64,000 nucleotides of DNA from JAEUJM01 sp041908445. Its GTDB lineage: Bacteria > Actinomycetota > Acidimicrobiia > Acidimicrobiales > DATDAH01. Below the pieces are notes generated by a model that was not told the origin of the DNA, made no database searches, and saw only the letters and a list, made by a program, of their open reading frames with translations. Location: assembly GCA_041908445.1 (NCBI GenBank), contig JAYRFK010000090.1, positions 1 to 64,000 of the forward strand, in the 5' to 3' direction. Positions 31,839-39,171 of the stretch are shown here, piece after piece. Made by a program: the position numbers and the translations under genes. Position 1 is the stretch's first letter; each line of letters opens with the position of its first letter.

Positions 31839-33937
31839 GACGGCAGCTCGCGCCGGCCGACGCGGTCGACCGCCAACTCCTGGAGGCGGTCCTGGAGATT
31901 GCGCACCCCACCGGCGGGCGGGCGGGTCCAGCGGCCGTCGGGGCCGAGGGTCCACGCCAGGCGGTCGTCGGTGAGGGCCAGGTGCAGCACCTCCTCCAGG
32001 CGAGCCTGGAGCGAGGGGTCGAGCACCGGCACGAGCGCCTCGACCCGACGGTCGAGGTTGCGGGGCATGAGGTCGGCCGAGCCCATGTAGTGGCGGGGCC
32101 GCGAGGGCCCGGCGCCGTTGGCGAAGCGGTAGATGCGGGAGTGCTCGAGGTAGCGCCCCACGATCGAGCGCACCCGGATGTTCTCGGAGAGGCCCGGCAC
32201 CCCGGGCACGAGGCAGCAGATGCCCCGCACGATCAGGTCGATCTGCACCCCGGCCTGCGAGGCCTCGTAGAGCAGGTCGATCATGTCGGCGTCGGCGAGG
32301 CTGTTGAGCTTGAACACGATCCGGCCGCCGCCCGGCGCGGCCATCTCGTTGCGGATCAGGTCGCCGATGCCGCTGCGCAGCGCGGTCGGCGCCACCAGCA
32401 GGCGGTGGTACTGGACGTTGCGGCCGTACCCCGTCAGGAAGTTGAACAGCTGGGTGAGGTCGGAGCCGAGCTGCGGGTCGGCGCTGAGCAGGCCGAGGTC
32501 CTCGTAGAGGCGGGCGGTCTTCGAGTTGTAGTTGCCGGTGCCGACGTGGCAGTACCGGTGCATCCCGTCGGCCTCCTCGCGCACGACGAGGGCGGTCTTG
32601 GTGTGGATCTTCAGCCCCACGAGGCCGTAGACGACGTGGACGCCCGCCTCCTCGAGCCGCTTGGCCCACACGATGTTGGCCTGCTCGTCGAACCGGGCCT
32701 TCAGCTCGACGAGGGCGGCGACCTGCTTGCCCCGCTCGGCGGCCCGGATCAGCGACCCGATGATCGGGCTGTCGCCGGAGGTGCGGTACAGCGTCAGCTT
32801 GATGGCCTGGACCTGGGGGTCGATCGACGCCTGGCGGATGAACTCCTCCACCGAGCTGGTGAACGAGGAGTACGGGTGGTGGACGAGGACGTCGCCCTTC
32901 TTCAGCTCCTCGAAGAGGTTGACCGGCTCGTCGTCGACGCTGGCCAGGCGGGGCTCGGTGACCGCGACCCAGGGCGGGTCCTTCAGATCGGGGCGATCCA
33001 GGGCGTGCACCGCCCAGAGGCCGCTCAGGTCGAGGGGGCCCACGTGCTCGTAGACGTCCTCCTCGTCGAGGTCGAGCTCGCTGATCAGCAGCGCCCGGGT
33101 GTCCGGCGACATCGAGGCCGCGATCTCCAGGCGGACGGCGCCGCCGAACCGGCGGCGCCGCAGCTCCATCTCGACCGCGGCGAGCAGGTCGTCGGCCTCC
33201 TCCTCCTCGAGGGTGAGGTCGGCGTTGCGGGTCACGCGGAAGGGCTCGTGGCCGTCCACGACCATGCCGGGGAAGAGCAGCTCGAGGTGGGCGGCGATCA
33301 CCTGCTCGAGCGGCACGAAGCGCTCGCCGTCGGGCATGACGACGAACCGGGGCAGCAGGCTCGGCACCTTGACCCGGGCGAAGCGGGACTCGGCGGTGAG
33401 CGGGTTGCGCACCATCACGGCGAGGTTGAGCGACAGGTCCGAGATGTAGGGGAAGGGGTGGCCCGGGTCGACCGCCAGCGGGGTCAGGACGGGGAAGATG
33501 TGGTCCTCGAACACCTCGACGAGGTACTTGCGGTCGTCCTCGTCGAGCTCGTCCCACCGGGAGAAGGTGATGCCCTCGGCGGACAGGGCGGGCGCGACGA
33601 CGTCGAGGAAGATCCGCTCGCAGCGCTGGGTGAGCTCGTCGACGACGTCGCGGATCTCGAGGAGCTGCTGGGCCGGCGTGCGCCCGTCCGGGGTCGTGGC
33701 GGTGAGCCCCGCGGCCACCTGGTCCTTCAGGCCGGCCACGCGGACCTGGAAGAACTCGTCGAGGTTCTGGGCGAAGATGGCGAGGAACTTGGCCCGTTCG
33801 AGCAGCGGGACCCGCTCGTCCTCGGCCTGGGCCAGCACCCGGGCGTTGAAGTCGAGCCACGAGAGCTCGCGGTTGAGGAAGCGCCCCGGGCCCTGGGGAT
33901 CGGCCTCGACGGGGTCGTCGGTCAGGTCCAGGGCCAC
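31835..33937 (-). CDS. ppk: Polyphosphate kinase (PPK1)
   Basis: 700-residue PPK1, which polymerises the ATP gamma-phosphate into polyphosphate. The N-terminal domain starts RFLNRELSWLDFN; the catalytic domain has the autophosphorylated His in LKIHTKTALVVR and the second conserved His in YCHVGTGNYN. The ending with H-Y-M-G-S-A-D-L-M-P-R-N-L-D-R-R-V-E is canonical. The GTG at 33937 is supported by a TACGCT box (33944-33949, minus) 6 nt upstream, implying a leaderless message. Translationally coupled to a NUDIX-M48 fusion; ppk next to a NUDIX gene is also known from mycobacteria (mutT1). Confidence 0.95.
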   Translation of the reverse strand: MALDLTDDPVEADPQGPGRFLNRELSWLDFNARVLAQAEDERVPLLERAKFLAIFAQNLDEFFQVRVAGLKDQVAAGLTATTPDGRTPAQQLLEIRDVVDELTQRCERIFLDVVAPALSAEGITFSRWDELDEDDRKYLVEVFEDHIFPVLTPLAVDPGHPFPYISDLSLNLAVMVRNPLTAESRFARVKVPSLLPRFVVMPDGERFVPLEQVIAAHLELLFPGMVVDGHEPFRVTRNADLTLEEEEADDLLAAVEMELRRRRFGGAVRLEIAASMSPDTRALLISELDLDEEDVYEHVGPLDLSGLWAVHALDRPDLKDPPWVAVTEPRLASVDDEPVNLFEELKKGDVLVHHPYSSFTSSVEEFIRQASIDPQVQAIKLTLYRTSGDSPIIGSLIRAAERGKQVAALVELKARFDEQANIVWAKRLEEAGVHVVYGLVGLKIHTKTALVVREEADGMHRYCHVGTGNYNSKTARLYEDLGLLSADPQLGSDLTQLFNFLTGYGRNVQYHRLLVAPTALRSGIGDLIRNEMAAPGGGRIVFKLNSLADADMIDLLYEASQAGVQIDLIVRGICCLVPGVPGLSENIRVRSIVGRYLEHSRIYRFANGAGPSRPRHYMGSADLMPRNLDRRVEALVPVLDPSLQARLEEVLHLALTDDRLAWTLGPDGRWTRPPAGGVRNLQDRLQELAVDRVGRRELPS

Positions 33938-34002
33938 GGCGACAGCGTACCGACCGGTCCGCACGGCCCGGGGCCGGGGGCGACGCCGAATAGGGTCGGG
34001 CG
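33938..34002. promoter_or_regulatory. Divergent promoter region ppk / methyltransferase
   Basis: TACGCT (minus, 33944-33949) is 6 nt before the ppk GTG, and TAGGGT (plus, 33991-33996) is 6 nt before the methyltransferase GTG. Both messages are predicted to be leaderless. No PHO box is visible here. Confidence 0.6.
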
Positions 34003-34779
34003 GTGCCCGAACCGGCGGACGAGCCCCGCGTGCTGCGGCCCGAGCTGCGCACCCTGCGCCCGAAGGGCCGCCTGTTGGCCCAGCCGGGCCCGGGCGACTG
34101 GGTCGCGGTCGGTGACCACTGGCTCGACCGCCTGCAGCGGTGGGCGGCGCTCGGCCCCCACGACCGGGTGCTCGAGGTCGGCTGCGGGCCGGGCCGCAGC
34201 GCACTCGCCCTCGGCACCTTCCTCGACGACGGCGGCTACGAGGGGATCGACGTCGACAAGCGGGTGATCCGGTGGTGCCGGCGCCACGTGACGCCGCGCT
34301 GGCCCGACGGCCGCTTCACCCACGTGGACGTCTGGAACGGCTCCTACAACCGGCGGGGGAAGATCGCCCCGGAGGACTTCGCCTTCCCCTTCCCCGACGG
34401 GTCGTTCGACGTCGCCTTCGCCACCTCGGTGTTCACCCACATGCTCGAGGCCGACGTGCGCCGCTACCTCGACGAGGCCCGGCGGGTCCTGCGCCCCGGT
34501 GGCCACCTGCTCGCCACGTTCTTCCTCGTCGGCGAGGCCGCCCTCGCCGCCGGGCCGGGGGACTGGGACATCGCCTTCACCCGTGCAGAAGACGCCACCT
34601 GGCTCCTGCGCCACGACGCCCCGGAGAAGGCGGTCGCCTTCGACGAGGCGGCGGTGCGCGCCTGGGTCGCCGGCGCCGGCCTCGAGCTCGTCGAGGTCCA
34701 CCCGGGCGAGTGGATCCGCCCCGGCGGCGGCGAGAGCTACGACTACCAGGACACCGTGATCGCCCGCCGCCCCGGCTGA
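34003..34779 (+). CDS. Class I SAM-dependent methyltransferase
   Basis: 258-residue Rossmann methyltransferase. Motif I VLEVGCGPGRSALALG lies near residue 53, an acidic residue follows at the end of beta-2 (YEGIDVDKRV), motif IV is FDVAFATSVFTHM and motif VI is LRPGGHLLATFF. The methyl acceptor is unknown. The GTG at 34003 lies 6 nt after a TAGGGT -10. Divergent from ppk. Confidence 0.85.
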   Translation: MPEPADEPRVLRPELRTLRPKGRLLAQPGPGDWVAVGDHWLDRLQRWAALGPHDRVLEVGCGPGRSALALGTFLDDGGYEGIDVDKRVIRWCRRHVTPRWPDGRFTHVDVWNGSYNRRGKIAPEDFAFPFPDGSFDVAFATSVFTHMLEADVRRYLDEARRVLRPGGHLLATFFLVGEAALAAGPGDWDIAFTRAEDATWLLRHDAPEKAVAFDEAAVRAWVAGAGLELVEVHPGEWIRPGGGESYDYQDTVIARRPG

Positions 34780-34882
34780 GTCGCGGCCCGGCACTGCCCG
34801 TTCTGACGTCACGGACGCCCGCCGGCCGGGCGCGGCTGACGCCAGTTCAAGCGGATGGCCCGGGTGACGGCCGAGCCGCGGG

Positions 34883-35644
34883 TCAGCGACCGACGAGGCG
34901 GCGCAGGCGGCGGCTGGAGCCGGTCGGGATCCAGCTCGGGTGGCGCTCGGCCACGTGGTCGGGCCCCGAGAGCAGCGGGGTCCAGTAGCGGTCGGCGGCG
35001 AAGAAGTAGTGGGTCACCTGGCTGTGCCGGGTGCGGGCCGGGTCACGGCGGGGCAGTCCCCCGTGAAGCAGGTTCCCCGCCCAGATCAGGGCCTGGCCCT
35101 TGACCAGCACTGCCGGCTCCGGCTCGAGGCCGGCGTCGGCGACCAGCCCGGCGATGTGGGCCTCGTAGCGGTCGTAGTGCTCGGTGCCCGGCGCCGCCCC
35201 CCAGTCGGCCGGCGTGAGCTCGGGCCACCGGTGGGTGCCCGGCAGCGCGAACACCGGGCCGGCGTCGGCGTCGATGTCCTCGAGCGCCACCCAGACGCCG
35301 CACATGCGCCCCGGTGGGTCGGTGTTGAAGTGCACCGTGTCGGCGTGGGCGGCCTGCTCGGTGCCGACCGCGAAGTTCAGGGTCTGGAAGGGCCGGGCAT
35401 CGTCGCCGTACAGGTCGGCGAGGGCGGCCAGGATCGCCGGCGCGATCGCCACGTCGTGGACGGCCCGGCTGGCGCGCCAGGCGTCCTGGACCCGGTCGGG
35501 CGACTCGGGGTCGAAGGGCCGCTCGGCGATCAGCCGGGCGGCGTCGGCGCGGGCGCGGTCGAGGACCGCGACGGGCAGGCCGGTGTCGACGACCAGGGCA
35601 CCCCGCTCGGCGAAGTGCCGGCGGGCCGCCTCGTCGACGCCCAC
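34883..35644 (-). CDS. Phytanoyl-CoA dioxygenase-like Fe(II)/2-oxoglutarate oxygenase
   Basis: 253-residue PhyH-family protein. An H-x-D pair (HADTVHFN region near residue 98), a distal His (NLLHGG, near 205) and a following Arg for 2-oxoglutarate (RTRHSQVTHYFF) form the expected facial triad. Family members hydroxylate lipids, antibiotics or small molecules; the substrate is not indicated by context. It starts with GTG 7 bp after a 90-residue protein and is likely cotranscribed with it. Confidence 0.78.
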   Translation of the reverse strand: MGVDEAARRHFAERGALVVDTGLPVAVLDRARADAARLIAERPFDPESPDRVQDAWRASRAVHDVAIAPAILAALADLYGDDARPFQTLNFAVGTEQAAHADTVHFNTDPPGRMCGVWVALEDIDADAGPVFALPGTHRWPELTPADWGAAPGTEHYDRYEAHIAGLVADAGLEPEPAVLVKGQALIWAGNLLHGGLPRRDPARTRHSQVTHYFFAADRYWTPLLSGPDHVAERHPSWIPTGSSRRLRRLVGR

Positions 35645-35651
35645 GGGACCG

Positions 35652-35924
35652 CTACTCGTCCTCCGGGTAGCCGAGGTCCCACTCGAGGCTGAGGTACTCG
35701 CGCTCGGCGTCGCGGGCCACCCGCTCGCGGTTGCGGCGGAACTGCGGGTCGTGCGGCGGCAGCAGCATCAGGCGGGCCATGACCCGGGAGCGGAAGTCGT
35801 CGATGACGTTGCGGTCGCCGAAGTCGGACACGACCTCCCAGTGGGGCGCCACCGGGCCGAGGTACACGATGCGGACGTGGCCTCGGGGCGGCTGCGGCTC
35901 GACGTTGGGATCAGCCAGGGACAT
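35652..35924 (-). CDS. Uncharacterised 90-residue protein
   Basis: A small soluble protein with two conserved-looking stretches, VRIVYLGPVAPHWEVVSDFGDR and RVMARLMLLPPHDPQFRRNRERVARDAERE, the latter a probable amphipathic helix. No membrane segment or known domain. The ATG at 35924 is 6 nt after a TAGGGT -10 box (35931-35936, minus), i.e. leaderless, which supports it being a real gene. It leads into the PhyH-like oxygenase gene. Function unknown. Confidence 0.7.
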   Translation of the reverse strand: MSLADPNVEPQPPRGHVRIVYLGPVAPHWEVVSDFGDRNVIDDFRSRVMARLMLLPPHDPQFRRNRERVARDAEREYLSLEWDLGYPEDE

Positions 35925-35987
35925 GGCCTCACCCTACCGGCGGGGGGCGGAGGCGACCCAGGGGGCCGGGGCCGCCGGCCCTCGCCG

Positions 35988-36004
35988 CCGGCGGCGGCGG
36001 CGGC
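35988..36004. repeat. Short CGG trinucleotide repeat
   Basis: About five consecutive CGG/GGC units lie just downstream of the whiB stop at 36013, embedded in a G/C-only stretch that can fold back on itself. It may act as a terminator for whiB or simply be low complexity. Confidence 0.4.
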
Positions 36005-36012
36005 GCCCCGGC

Positions 36013-36267
36013 TCAGCCGCGGACGCTGACGGGGGTGGTGCCCGCCTGGCGGCGACGCTTCAGGATGCGACGACGCTCACGCTCGGAGCAGCCGCCCCAC
36101 ACGCCGTGGTCGATCCGCTCGGCGAGCGCGTACTCGAGGCACGGCTCCTTGACGGGGCAGTCGGCGCAGATCTTGCGGGCGACCTCGACTCCGACGCCGT
36201 CGCTCGGGAAGAACAACGACGGGGGCTTGTCGTTGCAGTAGCCGAGTGCCATCCAGGTGGTGTCCAT
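36013..36267 (-). CDS. WhiB-family iron-sulfur transcriptional regulator
   Basis: 84 residues with the four cluster-binding cysteines (GYC at 11, then CADCPVKEPC, spacing C-x2-C-x5-C), the G-V-W-G-G turn and a basic C-terminal helix (SERERRRILKRRR) for DNA contact. WhiB proteins bind a [4Fe-4S] cluster and usually partner with the primary sigma factor. The ATG at 36267 has GGAGG upstream. It lies 79 bp after the anti-sigma gene on the same strand. Confidence 0.92.
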   Translation of the reverse strand: MDTTWMALGYCNDKPPSLFFPSDGVGVEVARKICADCPVKEPCLEYALAERIDHGVWGGCSERERRRILKRRRQAGTTPVSVRG

Positions 36268-36346
36268 CGAACCTCCGTTGTCACCAGTAGTACGACGGCC
36301 CGCACGAAAAGGTTCCCGGCCGCGTCCAGTTTCGCGGTGGACCGTG

Positions 36347-37135
36347 CTAGTCGCCCAACCCGAAGGTCCAGACGACCTCGGTGCCGGCGTCCCGGGCCCG
36401 CTGGAGCAGGGAGGGCGCCGGACCGTCGGGCAGGTCGCCGACCACGGCCATGAGCACGGCCATGGGGATCTCGCCGACCACCGTGTAGACCACGCGCCCG
36501 CGGTCGACCACGACGACGCGCAGGCCGTCGTCCTCCATGGCCCAGGCGTCGTCGGCCATCGGATCCATCGCCGGGTCGAGGGCCTCGGCCTCGAGCTCGC
36601 CCTCCTGCTCGAACACCGAGACCTCGTCGCGGCCGTCGCGGTAGGCCACGCCCACCACGTCGTCGCCCTCGAACACCGCCTCGCGCTCGAAGCCGTCAGC
36701 GACCTCGGGGGGCGCGACGTCGGGGTCCACCTCGTCGGCGCCCATGGCGGCGAAACCGGTGGAGGGCACGAACCCGGCCTGGTGGGCGGCGACCATGTCG
36801 TCGACCGCCGGGTCCACCTGGGTTCCGGCGAGGTCGGCGCCGAGCGCGACGAACAGCGCCACGGCGGCGGCCACGGTGGCGACCGTGAGGCCGACGCGCT
36901 GGCGCCGGCGGTCGGGGGCGAAGCGACGGCCCCGCAGGAGCCGCTCGTAGAAGCCGAAGCGCGGGTCGACCGCGGGCAGGCCGCGCAGGAGGGCGGCGGT
37001 GTCGGCCGTGGCCGCCAACTCGTCGCGGCACCCGGCGCAGCCGTCGAGGTGGGCGCGGGCCGCGACCTCCTCCGCCGCCGTGAGCTCGCCGTCGACGAGG
37101 GCGCTGAGCAGATCGCCGAGGTGCGCGTCAGGCAT
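36347..37135 (-). CDS. Anti-sigma factor with zf-HC2 domain (partner of the adjacent ECF sigma)
   Basis: 262 residues. The N-terminal zinc-binding anti-sigma domain carries H-L-D-G-C-A-G-C (H-x3-C-x2-C near residue 29). One TM (about 82-100) is followed by a ~155-residue exported domain that is strongly acidic. Its start overlaps the ECF sigma gene by 8 bp, the normal arrangement for a cognate pair. It should hold the sigma factor at the membrane until an envelope signal arrives. Confidence 0.88.
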   Translation of the reverse strand: MPDAHLGDLLSALVDGELTAAEEVAARAHLDGCAGCRDELAATADTAALLRGLPAVDPRFGFYERLLRGRRFAPDRRRQRVGLTVATVAAAVALFVALGADLAGTQVDPAVDDMVAAHQAGFVPSTGFAAMGADEVDPDVAPPEVADGFEREAVFEGDDVVGVAYRDGRDEVSVFEQEGELEAEALDPAMDPMADDAWAMEDDGLRVVVVDRGRVVYTVVGEIPMAVLMAVVGDLPDGPAPSLLQRARDAGTEVVWTFGLGD

Positions 37136-37649
37136 CGACCAGCACCTCCCGCAACCGCCCGCGACCGCGGTGGATGCGGCTGCGCACCGTGCCCACCGGC
37201 AGCTCGAGGGAGTCGGCGATCTCCTGGTAGCTGAAGCCGACGACGTCGCACAGCACCACGGCGGCCCGGTAGTCCTCGGGCAGGTCGAGCAGGGCGGCCT
37301 GGACGTCGTCGGGGAGCCGGGCGCCGGCGAGGGCCTCGTCGGCCGCCGCCGAGGTGGGCAGCACCCGCTCGGGGTCGTCGGGCAGCGCCTCGACCGGCCG
37401 GCGCTTGCGGGCGCGGACGCGGTCGAGGAAGGCGTTGGTGGTGATGCGGCTCAGCCACCCTTCGAGCGAGCCCGGCCGGTACGTGGCCAACCCCCGCTCC
37501 ACCCTGATCAGAACGTCCTGCACCAGATCCTGCGCATCCTCGTGGTTGCCGGTGAGCCGGTAGGCCACCGTGTAGAGGAAGCGCCCGTGGTCGCGGGCGA
37601 TCTCCTCCCAGGTGGGGATGCGGTCCTCAGCGGCACCGCTCGGGCTCAT
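37128..37649 (-). CDS. ECF RNA polymerase sigma factor (SigE/RpoE-like)
   Basis: 173-residue ECF sigma: region 2 (about 25-90: FLYTVAYRLTGNHEDAQDLVQDVLIRV) and region 4 (about 115-170: LLDLPEDYRAAVVLCDVVGFSYQEIADSLELPVGTVRSRIHRGRGRLRE). The 8-bp overlap with a zf-HC2 anti-sigma gene identifies its regulator. The upstream GGGAACC-N16-CGTT matches the promoter type recognised by SigE/RpoE-like factors, so it is probably autoregulated. The ATG at 37649 is 7 nt after CGTT. Confidence 0.92.
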   Translation of the reverse strand: MSPSGAAEDRIPTWEEIARDHGRFLYTVAYRLTGNHEDAQDLVQDVLIRVERGLATYRPGSLEGWLSRITTNAFLDRVRARKRRPVEALPDDPERVLPTSAAADEALAGARLPDDVQAALLDLPEDYRAAVVLCDVVGFSYQEIADSLELPVGTVRSRIHRGRGRLREVLVDA

Positions 37650-37656
37650 GGACCTG

Positions 37657-37683
37657 AACGACCGCGGGTGTCGGATGGTTCCC
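37657..37683 (-). promoter_or_regulatory. ECF-type promoter of the sigma/anti-sigma operon
   Basis: On the minus strand GGGAACC (37677-37683) and CGTT (37657-37660) are separated by 16 nt, matching the GGAAC/CGTT consensus of stress ECF sigma factors. The ATG follows 7 nt after CGTT. Confidence 0.65.
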
Positions 37684-37721
37684 GTGTACGACCTGCCGGC
37701 CGCCGCTCGGGCTACCGGCGC

Positions 37722-37892
37722 TCAGTCGGCGTCGTTGCTGTCCTTGGAGGCGGCGCTGGCGTCCTCGGAGCCGGCCTTGAACTCCTTCTGCGCCTGGCCG
37801 AGCGAGCGGGCCAGCTTCGGGAGCTTCGTGCCACCGAACACCAGGAGGATGATCAGCAGGATGATCAGGAGTTCCGGGGCGCCGAGGTTCAC
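37722..37892 (-). CDS. tatA: Sec-independent translocase subunit TatA/TatE
   Basis: 56 residues: a single N-terminal TM (ELLIILLIILLVFGGTKLP, about 6-24) with the F-G-x-K-L-P motif, an amphipathic helix (LARSLGQAQKEFK) and an acidic, Ser/Ala/Asp tail; textbook TatA. It forms the protein-conducting element for folded proteins with TatC, which is not in the window. The GTG start lies 7 nt after a TAGGGT -10 (37900-37905, minus). The divergent formiminotransferase gene starts only 21 bp away. Confidence 0.92.
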   Translation of the reverse strand: MNLGAPELLIILLIILLVFGGTKLPKLARSLGQAQKEFKAGSEDASAASKDSNDAD

Positions 37893-37913
37893 GCGAAGTA
37901 CCCTACCGCGCCC
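37893..37913. promoter_or_regulatory. 21-bp divergent region with symmetric overlapping -10 boxes (tatA / formiminotransferase)
   Basis: The heptamer TACCCTA (37899-37905) reads TACCCT on the plus strand, 9 nt before the GTG at 37914, and TAGGGT on the minus strand, 7 nt before the tatA GTG at 37892. Both are TANNNT boxes, overlapping by five bases, and leave no room for ribosome sites. A single bidirectional promoter making two leaderless messages is the simplest reading. Confidence 0.65.
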
Positions 37914-38702
37914 GTGCTGGAGTGCGTCATCAACGTCAGCGAGGGTCGTGACGCCGACGTCCTCGCCCACCTGGCCGCCGTCGCGGCACCCGACGTGCTG
38001 GACGTCCACACCGATCCCGACCACCACCGCAGCGTGTTCACGCTGGTCGGCGAGCACGCGCCCCGGCGGCTGACCGAGGCCGCGGTGGCGACCATCGACC
38101 TGCGCCGCCACAAGGGCGTGCACCCCCGCTTCGGGGCGGTCGACGTCGTGCCCTTCGTCCCCCTGGGCGACGCCACCCTCGCCGACGCCGTGCGGGCTCG
38201 GGACGACTTCGCCCGGTGGGCGGCCTCGACGCTCGACCTGCCGTGCTTCCTGTACGGGCCGGAGCGCTCCCTGCCCGATGTGCGCCGGCAGGCGTTCCGC
38301 ACGCTCGCCCCCCAGTTCGGGCCGCCGGCGGCCCACCGCTCGGCCGGCGCCTGCGCGGTCGGGGCCCGCGGCCTGCTCGTGGCCTACAACCTCTGGCTGG
38401 CCACGCCCGACCTCGAGCGGGCCAGGGCGGTGGCGGCCGAGGTGCGCTCGGGGCCGATCCGCACCCTCGGCCTCGCCGTGGGCGACGAGGTCATGGTGTC
38501 GTGCAACCTGGTCGAACCGCTGGTGGCCGGTCCGGCCGCCGCCTGGGACGCCGTGGCGGCCCACACCCCCGTCGAGCGCGCCGAACTGGTCGGGCTGGTG
38601 CCCCAGGCGGTGCTGGCGGCGACCCCCCGGGCACGCTGGGCCGAGCTCGACCTGGCGCCCGATCGCACCATCGAAGCCCGGCTGGCGGCCGCCGGACGCT
38701 GA
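37914..38702 (+). CDS. Glutamate formiminotransferase-like protein (FTCD N-terminal type)
   Basis: 262-residue protein matching the formiminotransferase domain: it begins LECVINVSEGRD (family C-V-P-N-F-S-E-G-R-D), followed by DPDHHRSVFTLVG with the catalytic His pair and HKGVHPRFGAVDVVPFVP. It transfers the formimino group of formiminoglutamate to tetrahydrofolate in histidine breakdown; no cyclodeaminase domain or hut genes accompany it. The GTG at 37914 is 9 nt after a TACCCT -10. A strong hairpin follows the stop. Confidence 0.85.
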   Translation: MLECVINVSEGRDADVLAHLAAVAAPDVLDVHTDPDHHRSVFTLVGEHAPRRLTEAAVATIDLRRHKGVHPRFGAVDVVPFVPLGDATLADAVRARDDFARWAASTLDLPCFLYGPERSLPDVRRQAFRTLAPQFGPPAAHRSAGACAVGARGLLVAYNLWLATPDLERARAVAAEVRSGPIRTLGLAVGDEVMVSCNLVEPLVAGPAAAWDAVAAHTPVERAELVGLVPQAVLAATPRARWAELDLAPDRTIEARLAAAGR

Positions 38703-38719
38703 CGTCGTCGCGTGGGGGG

Positions 38720-38741
38720 GTCGGGACCCTGGGGTCCCGAC
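38720..38741. terminator. Hairpin between convergent formiminotransferase and whiB genes
   Basis: GTCGGGACC and GGTCCCGAC make a perfect 9-bp stem around CTGG, 17 nt after the plus-strand stop and 8 nt after the minus-strand stop. Confidence 0.65.
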
Positions 38742-38749
38742 GCCGGCGA

Positions 38750-39025
38750 TCAGGCCGGGCGCACCTCGGCGCGGGCGAGGGCCCGCTGACGACGGAGGCG
38801 GCGCCGCTCGCGCTCGCTCATGCCGCCCCAGATGCCGAACTTCTCGCCGTTGGCGAGGGCGAACTCCAGGCAGTCCTCCCGCACGACGCAGCCGCGGCAG
38901 ACCTCCTTGGCCTCGCGCGTCGAGGCCCCCCGCTCGGGGAAGAAGAGGTCGGGATCGACCCCCAGGCAGTTCGCGTAGTCCTGCCAGCCCTGGTCTTCGA
39001 GTTCGTTCGCAGCTGCGGATCGCAT
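38750..39025 (-). CDS. WhiB-family iron-sulfur transcriptional regulator (second copy)
   Basis: 91 residues. Cysteines at ANC (about 20) and in CRGCVVREDC (C-x2-C-x5-C), the G-I-W-G-G turn and a basic tail (SERERRRLRRQR) give the full WhiB signature. It differs from the other whiB gene in its N-terminal region and acidic W-Q-D-Y lead. The ATG at 39025 lies downstream of an AT-rich palindrome that may be its operator. Confidence 0.92.
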   Translation of the reverse strand: MRSAAANELEDQGWQDYANCLGVDPDLFFPERGASTREAKEVCRGCVVREDCLEFALANGEKFGIWGGMSERERRRLRRQRALARAEVRPA

Positions 39026-39053
39026 GTGGGGAACCCCCCGGTTGGCCTCATAC

Positions 39054-39075
39054 CACAGTTGTAATTACAACCGTG
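39054..39075. promoter_or_regulatory. AT-rich palindrome upstream of whiB
   Basis: GTTGTAATTACAAC (39058-39071) is a perfect 14-bp palindrome, extended with one mismatch to CAC...GTG (39054-39075). It lies 33-46 nt upstream of the whiB ATG in otherwise GC-rich DNA, and fits a dimeric repressor or activator site. A TTGACA on the plus strand follows at 39081-39086. Confidence 0.6.
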
Positions 39076-39171
39076 TGATCTTGACACTATGGCCCCCCGC
39101 GTCGCTCAGCGCAACCTGGAATTTGCCGGAATACCGGGCGCGCGGCCGGGCGGCGGCCGCGACCGGGCCCG

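Noticed and set aside
29970..34217. 1415-residue minus-strand frame including the NUDIX-M48 gene
   Set aside because: The upstream half is an out-of-frame reading of ppk; the NUDIX GTG at 31838 overlapping the ppk stop is the natural start.
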